From NCBI GenBank assembly GCA_012064415.1, contig SSNU01000018.1, forward strand, positions 62,001 to 126,000: a stretch of DNA of 64,000 nt, written 5' to 3'. This document shows, one piece after another, positions 1 to 12,166 of the stretch. A model generated the notes under the pieces. The model was not told the DNA's origin and did not search any database. It worked only from the letters and a program-made list of their open reading frames with translations. Position numbers and translations under genes: made by a program. The DNA comes from Gyrodactylus bullatarudis (lineage: Eukaryota; Platyhelminthes; Monogenea; Gyrodactylidea; Gyrodactylidae). Each line of letters begins with the position of its first letter. Positions within the stretch are counted from its first letter, which is position 1.

Positions 1-201
1 CATTGAAAACACTCCATATATAAAAGATTTGTATTGATCAAAGAATTAAGTCTAGATTATAATCGATACATTTCTAAAGTTTAAAAATAGACTGGAATGA
101 ATTTGAAAAAGAAAATTTACCTATCCCTAATTAGTAACTTTCTACAGTGGGGTAAGAGATTATTATCAACTTTTTGAGTTTATGCCTTCATTATATATTT
201 A

Positions 202-906
202 AAGCTAATTGATATGAAGTTGGGAATCTACGATTTTTACAGAAATTTCGATTTTTTCATCAAGAATTCGAATTTTTTAGAATCCTACCCATGTAGTCCA
301 CTTTCGCCAGTTGAAGAAAAAAATTCCAAAAAAATTATTATTCAAATTCTCATTTGGCGCCAAAATCCCATTTTTCAAACTTTGAGCTGAAAATTTCTAT
401 TGATTTGAAAGCTGGAGGTTGATCAAAAGAGTTTTTTCAGGATCAAGATTAAACAAGAAAATCAATTTTACGTAATCTTATCTGACGCATAGCCTTTTTA
501 TCGTTTGGGAGCTGAAATTCGATTTTTTGATCGTTTTCACTACTTGAAAATCAATGAAATTTCGATAATTCAAAATCTCTCGATAATGGGGTAACTGTCG
601 ATAATTTAATGGTGCTAGTCAGCTTTCTTGTCTAATCTTGATCCTGAAAAAACTCTTTTGATCAACCTCCAGCTTTCAAATCAATAGAAATTTTCAGCTC
701 AAAGTTTGAAAAATGGGATTTTGGCGCCAAATGAGAATTTGAAAAATTACAATATTTTTCATAAAAATAATTTTTATCAGAATTTTTTTCTTTAACTGCC
801 AAAAGTGGGCAACATGAGTTGGATTCAAAAAAATTAGAATTCTTGATGAAAAAATCGAAATTTCTGTAAAAATCATAGATTCCCAACTTCATATATCAAC
901 CAACTT
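202..906. repeat. Long palindromic TA-flanked element, copy A
   Basis: The left arm begins AAGCTAATTGATATGAAG at 202, just after a TA. The right arm ends with its imperfect complement at 906, followed by TA. The arms (about 202-460 and 625-906) are near-perfect inverted copies around a centre of about 165 bp. Small reading frames inside, including a 76-codon one on the minus strand, are by-products of the arms. The same family recurs at 11861-12166, 36978-37165 and 55556-56190. Confidence 0.85.
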
Positions 907-1493
907 TAGATATGCATAATTTGAAGACGTCAAATTTTCAAATTTACACCACCATTTTTCAATGAATTTTTACTACGATAAATTTTGAATTATCGCATGC
1001 TATGATCTTTTTAAAAATTTAGTTTTCGAAAACGGCGATTACGGAGCCCAAAGAATCTATTGATAGTATCAAATATAAAAATATTTTTCTTCTTTTTTTC
1101 TATTTTCCTTCAACTTATTATGATTATTTTTGTACATGATAACTATTTTTATATGAAAAGGATTAATGTAAAGCAGAACTTATGAATTGTTCAATAAATT
1201 TCATTTCATTTCAATAGAAAATTGTTCAGGGGAAAAAAACATTTGTTTTACTCTATTCTACAGAAAACTAAAATAGATTTAGATCAGAATTTTGAGGAAA
1301 ATACAATGATTCTATTATAATAGACATACAGAAGTGGGAATTAATTATTTTATTAAAGGGGCTTGTTGCTCAATAGTTTGGCTTTCTTATTTAAAAATTT
1401 GATATGCTTTTATTTAGAATTCAATTTTCATAACACAAATACTCTTCTTTTTAAATTTCTTTAATATTCTTACTAATGCGTTAAAAAATTTAG
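907..1493. other. AT-rich intergenic or intronic stretch
   Basis: I see no gene or complete repeat here. The stretch is AT-rich with homopolymer runs. If the gene at 1494-4283 starts left of the window, this is intron; the acceptor TTTAG ends at 1493. Confidence 0.5.
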
Positions 1494-4283
1494 CTCAAAT
1501 GGATACAAGAGACCAGCTCGATGGAAAAGAAAGTTATGCACCAAACTAATGAACGCCCCGACCATCCTCACAATGGACAATCACTATCATAGTAACATGA
1601 GCTCAGTAAATCCATCGCCTTATTTGAAATGGGGTACAGAGCCAACTTGTAAGTTCCGCCTTCCTTTCATAGTCTGATTTATAAAAACTAAAACTCATTC
1701 AATTATTACCAACGAATTCTTTGAGAATACTGCATCTTCAAACAGAATTGCAGAAATTTCACCCAAGTGAATAAAACTGAAAAAATCTTCTAGAGCATGT
1801 TGAATTTAGTTGAAATTCAAATTTTAAAAATATTTGTGCGAGTATTTTTCGAGCTATTGGACCTGCATTATCGATCTTTTTTCAAAAACGAAGTTGGCAA
1901 TCTGTTTTGTGGATTGATGTCCGAAAGAATTGAGATTGATCTGGTGTTTCAATCTGACTGTGGTGGTAGTCCTTGTTAGGATGGAGTAACAAGAATTATT
2001 GCGAGTGATAGAATGGCCAGAGTGTTGAAGATGTAGTTTTAGGATGGCTGCCAAAGAGGGCTAAGGTTGGCCATTTGAAGTGCTGATCTATAGCTTTGAG
2101 GGCCTAAACCGCTGCAGAGCATGATATATTGATTTCTCTCAAGGGCTGTGGTTTTTGCAGCATTGATTGATGAGAAAATGGCTGAACCATATACACATAT
2201 GGCTGTATATACATGAGTTTGGTTTTAGACATGTTGAGTTCAAGGCCAATGGTATCAAATTTTTTCTTGATGTAGTGAAGTTCATTATGTATAGGAGTTG
2301 GGTCATTGTTATATGGGAAAAGGACTTTGATATCGTCAGTATATTTGAAATAAGTAATTTGAGAACTGCTGAGAATACAAGATTAAAAAGTAAAGGAGCA
2401 AAAATACCTCCTTGAGGAACACCGGAAGTTATAGGGTGAGGAGTTGAACATTCTTCATTAAATTTTACGAATTGAGATCGTGATGTGAGAAGACTGATAG
2501 TCCAATTTATGATTAATGGATTGATGTTGGCTTATATGAGAGCGGCATTGATTGTAGAGAGAGGAAGTTTATCAAAGGCTTTGGAGTTGTCCAGATACAG
2601 TACTACTGTGGGTTTTCCTTGGAAGATGAGGTCATGGGCTGTGTCAAGAGAAGAGAGGAGATTAGAGGATATGCTCTTGTTGTGGCAGAAACCGTGTTGG
2701 GAGGGATTAATACTTGGGATGTTGACTTGTTCTTTGAGGAAATGAGAGATGAAACTGTCAATCACTGAGAGGAAGAGTTCTGCTAGGAAAAATTCAAGCC
2801 TAAGAATAGGTGTGTCTTGATCTAGGCTCACCTTTCCGTGAAAGATAAAATCATATTTTCCATCAAATAAAAAGGTTTTCATTCAGAAACATAAATTTTA
2901 CGATTTCACCGAATTTCATGAAGTATTTTTTCAATGATATTATTCATTTATAGTATTTTCAATTTAAAAATTCGATATTACAGCTATTCTCGATGAATTT
3001 GGGAATTCATGATTTTTACAAAAATCTCATTTTTTCATCAAGGTATCAAAATTTTAAAAGATTTTTTGGTAGCTGATTCAAAAATGATTTGAGAAAAAAA
3101 ATTTTGAAAAAAAGTATTTTTGGAAAATTTTAGAGACATTTTAAAATTCGAGATGACGCGATTTTTTAATTTTTTTGAACTTGAGTTGAAAATTTTTACT
3201 GCTTGGAAATTTATAAACTAGGGTGATCCAAGGTCATTTCAAATGACAGGTTTTTTCAAAAACATGAATAAGAGTAAATATTTTCTTTGTCCAATGATGA
3301 TCCTGAAAAATAACGTTTGATTCCTCTCAGACCTTGAAATCACCAATAATTTTCAAAGTTCTAAAAAATTTAAAAAATGGCGCCATCTCGAATTTTAAAA
3401 TGTCTCTAAAATTTTCCAAAAAATACTTTTTTTCAAAATTTTTTTTCTCAAATCAGCAAAAGTGTACATTTTTGAATCAGCTACCAAAAAATCTTTTAAA
3501 AATTTTGATACCTTGATGAAAAATTGAGAATTTTTTTTTAATTATGAATTCCCAAATTCATCGAGAATAGCTTTATTTACTATTTAATGATGTATTTCTT
3601 ATTAAACCAGTGATTGGAAGAATATTATCCAGATTTTGTTGCTTATTTTTACGCCGAAACGACTTCAAAATGACCGAAAGTAATTCCTTAAGGAAGGATG
3701 AATACTCAAAATATTCAAATACTCAATCTTCGTACATATCCCTAGAACAGACACCGACCAGTTTAGCAGCCCAAGAATGTGCCCGTAAGGATAGAGCAGA
3801 AACAGGCTTCGTTATTGAACCCTTATTTAATGATGCCTCTTCCCTTGCTCTAACCACTCTGTCCCTATACACAAAGAGTAATCAACAAGACTCTGTCAGT
3901 TCAAGACCAAGAGGACCCATTGTCTTTGACTTGTATCATGAGATGAATTATCAGGAAGAAGATGTTCTACCGGTGTAAGTGATCTAAATAGTAAATTGTA
4001 CATCAAAAATTCAATAATTCTGATCAGAAATAGTATTTTCTAAGGAATAGCATAGCTTTCAATTAATAGATTATATTCAATTGAAGGGATTGATCTAAAG
4101 TCTGATAAAATCCCAGATTAATCAGACTCAAGGTCTATTTGTAACATAAAAATTGTATTTTATTAGCTGATTCGTATTCAGATAATACTGTCTCTCTCTT
4201 ATGATAGCTTCCCTTTAATTCCAAATCTACCAAATTTATGAACTTGAATTTCTTTTTTCAGCTATCCGAAATGTACAAATTAG
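1494..4283 (+). CDS. Unrecognised spliced gene, last three exons
   Basis: Three exons join in phase. The first (1494-1648) follows a TTTAG acceptor and ends at a GTAAGT donor after one base of a codon. The second (3611-3974) follows ACCAG and ends at GTAAGT after two bases. The third (4262-4283) follows TTTTTTCAG and encodes a few residues before TAG at 4281. The product is about 180 residues here and opens mid-codon, so the 5' part is upstream, probably outside the window. The first exon is basic then rich in Asn/Ser/Pro. The start of the second has a Cys-rich hydrophobic patch (SRFCCLFLRR) that could be a juxtamembrane or palmitoylated segment. The remainder is a polar Ser/Thr-rich tail ending YPKCTN. 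An internal ATG at 3670 in good context could start a shorter form. I do not recognise the family; the exon chain is well supported, the function is not. Confidence 0.6.
1965..2882 (-). pseudogene. LINE reverse transcriptase fragment
   Basis: Minus-strand translation shows the core of a non-LTR reverse transcriptase: QHGF with a downstream KS block, the first catalytic Asp in YLDNSKAFDKL, an SGVPQGGIFAPLLFN block and a YTDD active-site box. The frame is broken by an in-frame TAA near 2535 and by a frameshift between the PQG and YTDD blocks, so it is a dead 5'-truncated copy. It lies in the 1962-bp intron of the 1494-4283 gene, antisense to it. Confidence 0.85.
2981..3573. repeat. Palindromic TA-flanked element, copy I
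   Basis: The ends are CAGCTATTCTCGATGAATTT (2981) and its near complement ending 3573; TA lies on both sides. Arms run about 2981-3190 and 3330-3573. The termini differ from copy A (CTATTCTCGATG core) and match the element at 19810-20420. It sits 37 bp upstream of the exon acceptor at 3610. Confidence 0.8.
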
Positions 4284-4759
4284 TGTGTGATGAACAAAGT
4301 AAAATTAAAAAGCCCAGTGAACCAAATGAACAATTCCTGTTAAATTATATTTTTCTCAGATTTATTGGATAATATTTTTCTTGCAAATTTGAAAAGAGAT
4401 TCTATTTTGTATTTTTAATGATTGTTCATTTGAAATATTCATTCACCCTTGTAATTACATCATTAAGTATACTACTATTTTCTTATGTATTTTGAAAATG
4501 AAAACTCCCAAATTCCATGATTACACATATTTTGCATAATAACCCATATTATTATCGTTATAATATCCACGTTTAAAGATTTCTAGATTTATTTTTTGAT
4601 TTTGTAACCTCTAAAGTTTATTTTTTCTTGTAATATACATACATACTTCTTAGTACAATGGAAATTTGTATTTTTATTTTTTGTATATTGTAATTCTTAA
4701 TCGAGCAAATAATGTACAATGTATAACTATTATAATAGTATATATTGATAATTATTATC

Positions 4760-4765
4760 AATAAA
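4760..4765 (+). promoter_or_regulatory. Candidate polyadenylation signal
   Basis: AATAAA 477 bases after the stop of the 1494-4283 gene and 377 bases before the next ATG. It is the most plausible 3' end for that gene. The intervening 4284-4759 is AT-rich with no other feature seen. Confidence 0.45.
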
Positions 4766-5141
4766 TTTCCAGAATCCAATTTTGAGATTTATGATGATAT
4801 GGAGCTACTATAATACTAGAAGTCAGTTAGTAAATTTTGACTACAAATTTAAGATTAATAATTAGTAATTATTAATTACAGACTAATTCATAATTAGACA
4901 TAGACTAGGTATTGTAAATAATTTTTAGTACTAAATTAAGTAAATTCGACTCTTAGTTATCAACTATTACACTCTAAGTATTGGTAAATTTGCAGACTGT
5001 CAAAATTCGACAGTCAAATTACTCAAAAAAATTTAATTTGAATTATTTAAATAGTCAACTTCACCTGACAAGAGTGAAATCTTCAAAGAATATTGTTTAA
5101 AATCCAAGATAAGTATACCAAATTGAAAATATTTGATAAAA

Positions 5142-8100
5142 ATGATAGAAAACAATCAAGAACAAGCAAAAGTTGGCGAGAATGAAGAAAACCCCGAGTA
5201 ATTCACTCTTTTATAATTAGACATCTTTTTCGATCTCTTCTAAATGAGCATTCTATCATTCAATGCCAACAATATGCAGAAGAAAAGTTTCCCTCTGACC
5301 CTGTTAAGCAACAAGAACTAATAACTGACTTACAACAAAAGTATTATGACTCCTACTTAGAAGAGGTTATTCCAATCCAGCTAATCAATCAAAAAAATCA
5401 AATAGAACTTGTATGTTTGATTAATTTAGAGATTTTCACTTTCACAGATAAACTCGATTAAAGAAAGAATTAGTAAGACTCCTGAGTTAATGGATAACTT
5501 TGATTTTATCGATTTCAATAATGATTCCATTCCCAAACCATTAATACCTGCCAAAGTTTGGACTGTTGACAATGTTGCAGCATTCAAAAAAGAAATCTAT
5601 GCAAACTATAAGGAATGTTGCATAAAAATTTCTTCGTTAGCTACTGCCACTGTTGGTCAAAATTCTTAAAATTCACTAGGCTTTTTGAGATCTCCATTTT
5701 TTACTTTTATATTCAGATTCGTGTTCCAACTCATAAAAAGGGTAAACGGATTATATGGGAATTCGGAACTGACAGTTATGATCTTGGCTTTGGTTTATTC
5801 TTTGAATGGACTCTTAATCCCTCTGAGAATATAACTGTCACTATGAACGACTCTAGTGATGAGGAAGAAGAGGAAGATGAAGAATTGGAACATGATGCCA
5901 ATACGAACATTGAGGCTGGCAGAAAATCGGTTCAGCCTAGCTCAAATGGGGATGAAAGTGAGTGATATTTTCTTTAAATGGATCCATTAGAAATTTCTTC
6001 TTTGACAAGAAGAACTTTTCTTTTAGTGACTGATTATTTTATATTTGGCTGAGTTCATGACACAAGATATAGTCTCATCGATTTTGGTGTCTATACTTTT
6101 GAACATTTTTATATCGTATCATTGAAATCATCTTTATTCTCAATCTATTAGATAACTTTCTGATGAAATTTTGCTTCCTATGAAACTGTTTTCTAGTTTT
6201 CTTATCAACTTGGTTTAATTTTTAATTACTGTTAGTTACGAATTTTTTTCCATTCTGTAATGCTAATGCTGAGTATGGACATTTTTAGAAACCAAATTGT
6301 TTATTCTTGATGAACTTGAGATTTAAAAGGATATAAAGGATTTATTGCAGGTGCAGAATTCTTGCCATTTCTATTTCCGTTAATTACAGGTTGAGAGAAA
6401 ATTCGATTATCAACTTTTCTGTGTTTAGTGTGCTGCGTACCCTTAGAAAGGCAACTTTAAATAAATCAAGATCATAACATCAACTTTTTTCTCAGCTTTT
6501 GTTCTCAGATTCAAATGCTTCTCATAAAAGCTTCAGGATAACTATCTATCATGAGAAGCTTTTATAGAGTTTCTTTGATAATTTTCTTGAAAACACTCCA
6601 GGCCTTCTCAATTGAATTCAACAGATTTAAATACGGAGCCAATCTTGAAATTTGAAATTTGAACCAATTGTGCACTCACTCATCCCAGTACTGACCAATC
6701 AAAAGACTACTGAGATAATAGAATTTATTTACAAAATTCATCATTGATCCATGAATAAAATTATGTTAAATTAAAAGTTTAAGTTCTCGAAATCTGAAAT
6801 TCAAATTTTCAGAATCTTTTTTTGGATCTAATGAAAATATTGTCATTGCATCTGACAAATTTCATTTTCTTGTCCAATCATTAGACAAAGACAACTTTTT
6901 TCTTCCCCGAACACATGCTCCGTAATTGCTTTATTCGATATATTTTATTAATTGCCGTTTTCGAAAACTAAATTGGAATATTTTGATATTCTGACAAGCT
7001 TCCCTTCAATATCATACAAGACGCCCTCATAACCTCCGACATCAATCCGTTTGTAATAAATTGGATATCTAATTTCCTCTCCTCAAGAACCCAGAAGGTA
7101 CACTTTAACGGGCAAATCTCTCACTCTGTAAATATTTCCTCTGGTGTCCCCCAGGGCTCAGTCATTGGTCCCCTGCTATTTAATTTAGTTTTCGCAAGCG
7201 TCAAGCCTTCCTCACCTAATATCTTCTACTATAAGTATGCAGATGACCTTAAAATCCTTATTCCAAATTTCTCTAACGACATTATTCGCCAAGAACTTAC
7301 TCACCTTGAAATATCATTGGAACGAATTGGCCTTAAAATCAACTCCGCCAAAACTAAATTTATGGTCATGAAGACTGTAAAGCCCATAGTCGAACTAGAC
7401 CCTGACTTCTCTCACCTCATTGTTAATAAAATTAAAGACCTCGGACTTATGTATGACCATAAAATCTCAATAAGGCCTCATGTGAACGAACTCCTGAAAA
7501 CTTTAAGATACTCAACATATCTAATTACAAGATTCATCACTAGTTCTGAACTCAAAGTCAAGGTTTACAAAACTTTCATACTCTCAAAATTTGACTATGC
7601 AGCTGCCCTTATTTTTGGTTTAACAATTGAGTCGACAAGAAAGATCGAGAGAATACAATATAGATTCCTCACCTCATGCTATGGCCCAATCAGCTACAGA
7701 AATTCCCTTAATTTGTCCTCAATGTACCCTATCTGGCTCAGAAGGATCTCCAGCTCTCTCATACTCTATAACTCATATAGAGAACAAGACGATAATATCT
7801 CTCTTCATAACACCAGAAACCAAAGAAAATACTCGATTCTCCTCGGAAACATACTCTGTCTCCAGGCCAGATTCAAACTTTCATTGGATTCAATCCCTTC
7901 CACAACCGTCAAATCCACCTGTACATTCCTCCAGAAACTCATCCCAGAGGACGAAGACCTCTTCAGATACTATTTTTCCTAATTGTACATACTTATTTAT
8001 ATTTTATTATCAGTTTAATAAACAAAAAATTTCTATTCCAAAAATATGCCATTTCTCATCTTCCCAAATTGACCGGATTTTTTCAGGGTCTATTCAGAAT

Positions 8101-8707
8101 ATATTTAATATATATTAATTTGACATTTCTCGTAGTAAAATTCACTGAAAAATGATGGTGCAATTTTGAAAATTTGACATCTTCAATTGAAATTAAGCAT
8201 ATTTAAATAAAATTAATAACAAAAGGTTCAATAGGAATTATTTCTTCTTCTCTTTTTATCTATCAAATGAACGCATAAACTCGAAAAATTTTGTATTATC
8301 CTACTAATCATGATTTGGAAAATCTTCTTTTGATCATTCTGCCACTTTCAAATCAATAAAAACTTTCAGCTCACCTGTTTTTTCTCCAATTCTTTTGATC
8401 GAAGTAGTAAGAATTTTTATCATATTCGTGTACTTGATGTAAAATATTTCTTCCAACAGATGCACCCAATGTTGCCCTCCTCTCTGGAAATCCAAACGAT
8501 ATCGAAGGTGAACGTAAACAAAGTGAAAAAGAACCTCCACTACCAGTTGACGAATTGATTCCAGTCTTGCGCCGGAATTCCCATGAAAAAGTCTACTGTG
8601 GTACTCACAACTATCCAGGTATTGGAAATTATCTCCTCAAATTCGACAATTCCTTCTCAATGTTCCGCTCAAAATGGCTCTACTACAGAGTTTGCTATGC
8701 AGACTAG
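5142..8707 (+). CDS. ACBD3/GCP60-like Golgi protein (GOLD domain)
   Basis: Proposed exons are 5142-5197, 5221-5410, 5448-5651, 5717-5957 and 8460-8707 (stop TAG 8705-8707); together they give a 312-residue frame. ACBD3 is a Golgi scaffold whose GOLD domain binds giantin and, in vertebrates, recruits PI4KB. Exon 2 matches the Gln-rich linker of ACBD3 ([18 protein letters not shown]). Exons 3-5 form the GOLD domain: [15 protein letters not shown], then [25 protein letters not shown], an acidic run ([14 protein letters not shown]) and the C-terminal strands [20 protein letters not shown] and YYRVCYAD. Donors are GTAATT, GTATGT, a weak GTTGGT, and GTGAGT. The acyl-CoA-binding domain that precedes the linker in vertebrate ACBD3 is not visible, and exon 1 adds only 18 Glu/Asn-rich codons. 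The 23-bp first intron is unusual. A possible AATAAA is at 9176. Confidence 0.85.
6987..7982 (+). mobile_element. LINE reverse transcriptase fragment, open frame
   Basis: A frame free of stops runs from 6987 to TAA at 7982 and encodes the C-terminal half of a non-LTR reverse transcriptase. It contains [15 protein letters not shown], the YADD active site, a thumb-like block and the usual LINE tail with a [12 protein letters not shown] block. The endonuclease and the first RT blocks are missing, so the copy is 5' truncated. It lies in the fourth intron of the ACBD3-like gene, same strand. Its family differs from the copy at 1965-2882. The undamaged frame suggests a fairly recent insertion. Confidence 0.88.
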
Positions 8708-10077
8708 TCTTTCTGCATATACCAAACATTTGCCCCATAAACATCATTTTGACGATCAAAATTTTTATCCACCTCTTCCTATCAATTTCAATACAAAAAA
8801 AGACAATTTTTTTATTAAGAAGCGAACAAGGGCTTATTTTCAGCTCATGTTCCATTTTTAAGCTACAGTGTCGTTAAAGGACCAAGAGCAATAATATTTT
8901 CTGTTTTATTTTCCAACTTTTTTGTTGTATTTTATTGTACCGAAACATTGTGATAACTAAATATCCTATCCAGGTCTAATATTAACTTTATTTAGTACAT
9001 TTTAATTATATTAACAATTAAATTAAAAATAATTGGGACTATGCCTGCTTTATTTCAGATAAAAAGAGTGAATCTGATAAAACAAGAATTTAGCTATCTT
9101 TCATTCAAGATTTTAAAGAAATATCTGTTAATTTTTTCCGATTCGCTAAAAAAATACTATGTAAATTCATTAAGTCAATAAAAAGATTTGTATAAAACAA
9201 CGTCAATTTCCCTAAATCAAAGGTCGTAAATTGAAGATTTAATTATACACTTGAGGGATAGAATTTCCAGTATATTCTCTCATTTGTAATATGCATTCTC
9301 TGCAATGCTCAGTATTTGACAATAAAAAATCTTTTTTTAACAAACTACTTCGAAGTAAACACATAATAAATCATTCAAGAAATCTATAGAAAAATAAATA
9401 ATTACTAATTATATATGTTGAGTTCAATGTGTACACTCCGTTCAGTGTATATGTTACCGTTAATCTTGTTACTCTTGATAGTCTTAAGACCCGCGGAATG
9501 GTTTGTTAAACTTGTTACTCGGTTAAGATAAGATGGAAGTCGATTTTCATGATTAGGTTTTTGATAGACATATGATTAAGAAATGGGAATTCAACTTTTT
9601 CGCCATTAGCATATTTGATTACCGTATCTTATTATAACCCTGAATAAAAGCATCTGATCACCTATTTGATTTGAATTCAGCAGAAATTTTAAAATTAAAC
9701 GTTCATAAATTTCTTTTTAAAGCAAACCTATAGAATTTATGTTTAATTTACTATCTTTTAAATTGCATGTTTTGGAATTCAAAATTCGAATCGTACACTC
9801 GATCGCAATTAGATATATATTTCTGCGCAAATAATTTGTTTATTTCTTTTGTACAACTCTAATAAAATATATATATATCCATTAGCCTTGTTATTGAATA
9901 ATTTAATGTTAGAGATTAAGAAATTCATTGGAGTACTGAATTTCATAAATTTGAATACGTCAAATAATAATATTCTGTTGTGATGTTCGAATATACACCA
10001 AGTATATCTTTTTCAAAAGGACTCTATGATTTGTAATATTAATCTGTTGTTTATATTGTTACCCATGAGTTAATTAT
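8708..10077. other. Intergenic region with no gene seen
   Basis: Probable 3' flank of the ACBD3-like gene followed by AT-rich DNA. A short AT dinucleotide run lies near 9868-9880. The stretch around 9420-9540 is less AT-rich but shows no coding frame I can support. Confidence 0.4.
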
Positions 10078-10540
10078 TAGACTTGAACGAAATTTTGCAA
10101 AATTACTTAAATCGCCCATCGATATTAAAAAACTAATCTTCAAGTATTCTTATATAATCCCACCAAATTTCGCTTCAAAATACCTTTCCATGCTTCTGGA
10201 ATAAGATTTTAAAAATTATGAAATTTAATAAATTTAGAACATTCTCAAATGAAAAATAAGAGAAATTTCGTTTTGAGGTATTGAAAAAACAATTATAAAA
10301 GGACTCAAGTCATTTTTACAACTTTATGTAAAGAAATAATGTGAGTTCAAGTTAATATTATAAATATAAAACAATAAAAACATTTTAAATTAAAAATAAA
10401 TTCAAATTTTTGTCTATCAAGAAACATGGAAAGGTATTTTGAAGCGAAATTTGGTGGGATTATATTTAAATCCTTGAAGATTAGATTTTTTCATATCGAT
10501 GGTCGATTTAAGTAATTTTGCAAAATTTCGTCCTAGTCTA
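10078..10540. mobile_element. Penelope-related non-autonomous element, inverted ends
   Basis: Left end TAGACTTGAACG (10078) and right end CGTCCTAGTCTA (10540) are inverted, with arms of about 120 bp. The middle (about 10215-10400) matches, in reverse, the non-coding segment 53400-53570 that follows the reverse transcriptase stop in the 53231-54530 element. This copy is therefore arm, 3' non-coding region, arm, with the coding part missing. Confidence 0.7.
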
Positions 10541-10724
10541 TTTACCCAACATAACAATGTCCCAGTCTAATATCCCTGCTCTTCTTACTTACTTAATACC
10601 CATACCGGCACCCATAACATATTCCAACTTCGGAACAACTGTGATCTTAAGATTTGATTGAAGAATGATATGGACCATTTTTCACCAAGAACCGGAAATT
10701 GATTAATTAAGAAATCAAAACTTT

Positions 10725-10842
10725 GAGGCTCATCTTTCTCATTCATATGTAGGACTAAAGAGTTCGAAAATTTGATTTATTGATGAAAAAATTGAAGATT
10801 CTGTTAAAATGATAAATTTCCATCTTCATATTTACTAGCTGG
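10725..10842. repeat. Right-arm fragment of a palindromic element
   Basis: The end of one arm of the 15234-16007 type (TTGATGAAAAAATT followed by ATTTCCATCTTCATATT) with no matching left arm nearby. It is a truncated relic. Confidence 0.6.
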
Positions 10843-11086
10843 GTGTAAATGAAATCATCTTGAGAACATTTAGATCTAGCCAATATCATTTATTCGTCAG
10901 TGGCTGACCCATAGGGGCTGAGTTTGCTCATACTCTTGGGACTGTGAGGAATAAATCTATTTTCTTATTATCGTGTTGCTCAGGTGATATGGTGAAGTTT
11001 CTTTTTTCGCTTCGGAGGGATCATCTTTTATCATTTGAAACAAAAAAATAGGTAGGTAGTTTATTGTCAAAACCCTGCATCCTCAC

Positions 11087-11711
11087 TAGAGATGTAACAA
11101 ATTTTTCATTCTATTTTAAAAACCTACTCAAATGATAATTCTATGAATTCTAATCATTATTTTATATAAGATCAAGTATCAATATGATTGTCTGTGATAA
11201 TATTCGAGTTTAACCCTTTCGACTATTTCAAAATTTTTATAAAAACCAAAATTTAGCTATGAAGATACTAAGTTATTTGGCCAAAAATATTACTAATGAA
11301 AGTTCACATTGTGGGCTTCAATTTAAACTTTAATTGATCCAGAAACCTATCAAACTGGTAAAGTTATGAAGGTTCAAAAAAATTGGAAAATGGACATATA
11401 TGTCCATCGGCACCGAAAGGGTTAAAGATAAGACTTTTTTAAAAATGCCGCTAGATTTTCAATGAATTTTTACTACGTTTTCACTAAAATCTCGAATATC
11501 TATTTTTGCTGATAAGTCTTTGAGGGTTTTTAATGAAAATAGTAATAGGATCATGTTAGGATCATTTCTGTTAAATTTTGTTATTCCACTATGCCTATAA
11601 GAAAATTTAGGGAAAATGGGCAATGCAAGACTATGCAAACGAATTTTAAGTTATTTTGTAAAATGTAGAAATTTCACAGAAAACTTTGATTTAAAATTCG
11701 TTACATCTCTA
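11087..11711 (+). mobile_element. hAT-type non-autonomous element, copy L1
   Basis: Termini are TAGAGATGTAAC at 11087 and its complement ending 11711. An exact 8-bp target duplication, ATCCTCAC, flanks it at 11079-11086 and 11712-11719. TAG-start ends and 8-bp duplications are characteristic of hAT transposons. The only internal frames are short, so it depends on a transposase elsewhere. It carries a nested insert at 11214-11421. Confidence 0.85.
11214..11421. mobile_element. piggyBac-like MITE nested in L1
   Basis: A 208-bp insert flanked by TTAA (11210-11213 and 11422-11425) with terminal inverted repeats CCCTTTCG/CGAAAGGG. The related L3 copy reads straight through one TTAA at this position (around 50850), giving an empty-site control. 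TTAA duplication is diagnostic of the piggyBac superfamily. Confidence 0.85.
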
Positions 11712-11860
11712 ATCCTCACTGATGATTAATCAGAGTACAATAAGAACCCTTTTTAAACATTTGGTAATAGGCTAATTTGCGATTATCATCTGGCTCAAAT
11801 TCAAAAGCAACACTTTTGTAGGGCTCAGTTGATTCATTCATAATATATAAGATAATCACA

Positions 11861-12166
11861 TTATCGTTTGGGAGCGGAATGTCAATTTTTTGATCATCTT
11901 CATTACTTGAAAATCAATGAAATTCTGATAATTCAAAATGTCTCTAGAATGGGAAAACTTTCTGTAATTTGACGGTTCTTTTCAGGTTTTTTGTCTGATC
12001 TTAATCCTGAAAAAAACTCAAAGTTCGAAAAAATGGGATTTTCGCGCAAAATCGAATTTCAGAATTTTTTTTCTTCAAATTTTAAAAGTCGGCAACACGA
12101 ATTCTTGATGAAAAAATCGAGATTTCTGTAAAAATCATAGATTCCTAACTTCATATCAACCAACTT
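11861..12166. repeat. Palindromic element, 5'-truncated copy C
   Basis: Matches the centre and right arm of copy A (CGTTTGGGAGC through to CATATCAACCAACTT) and ends at a TA (12167-12168). The left arm is absent. Confidence 0.75.
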
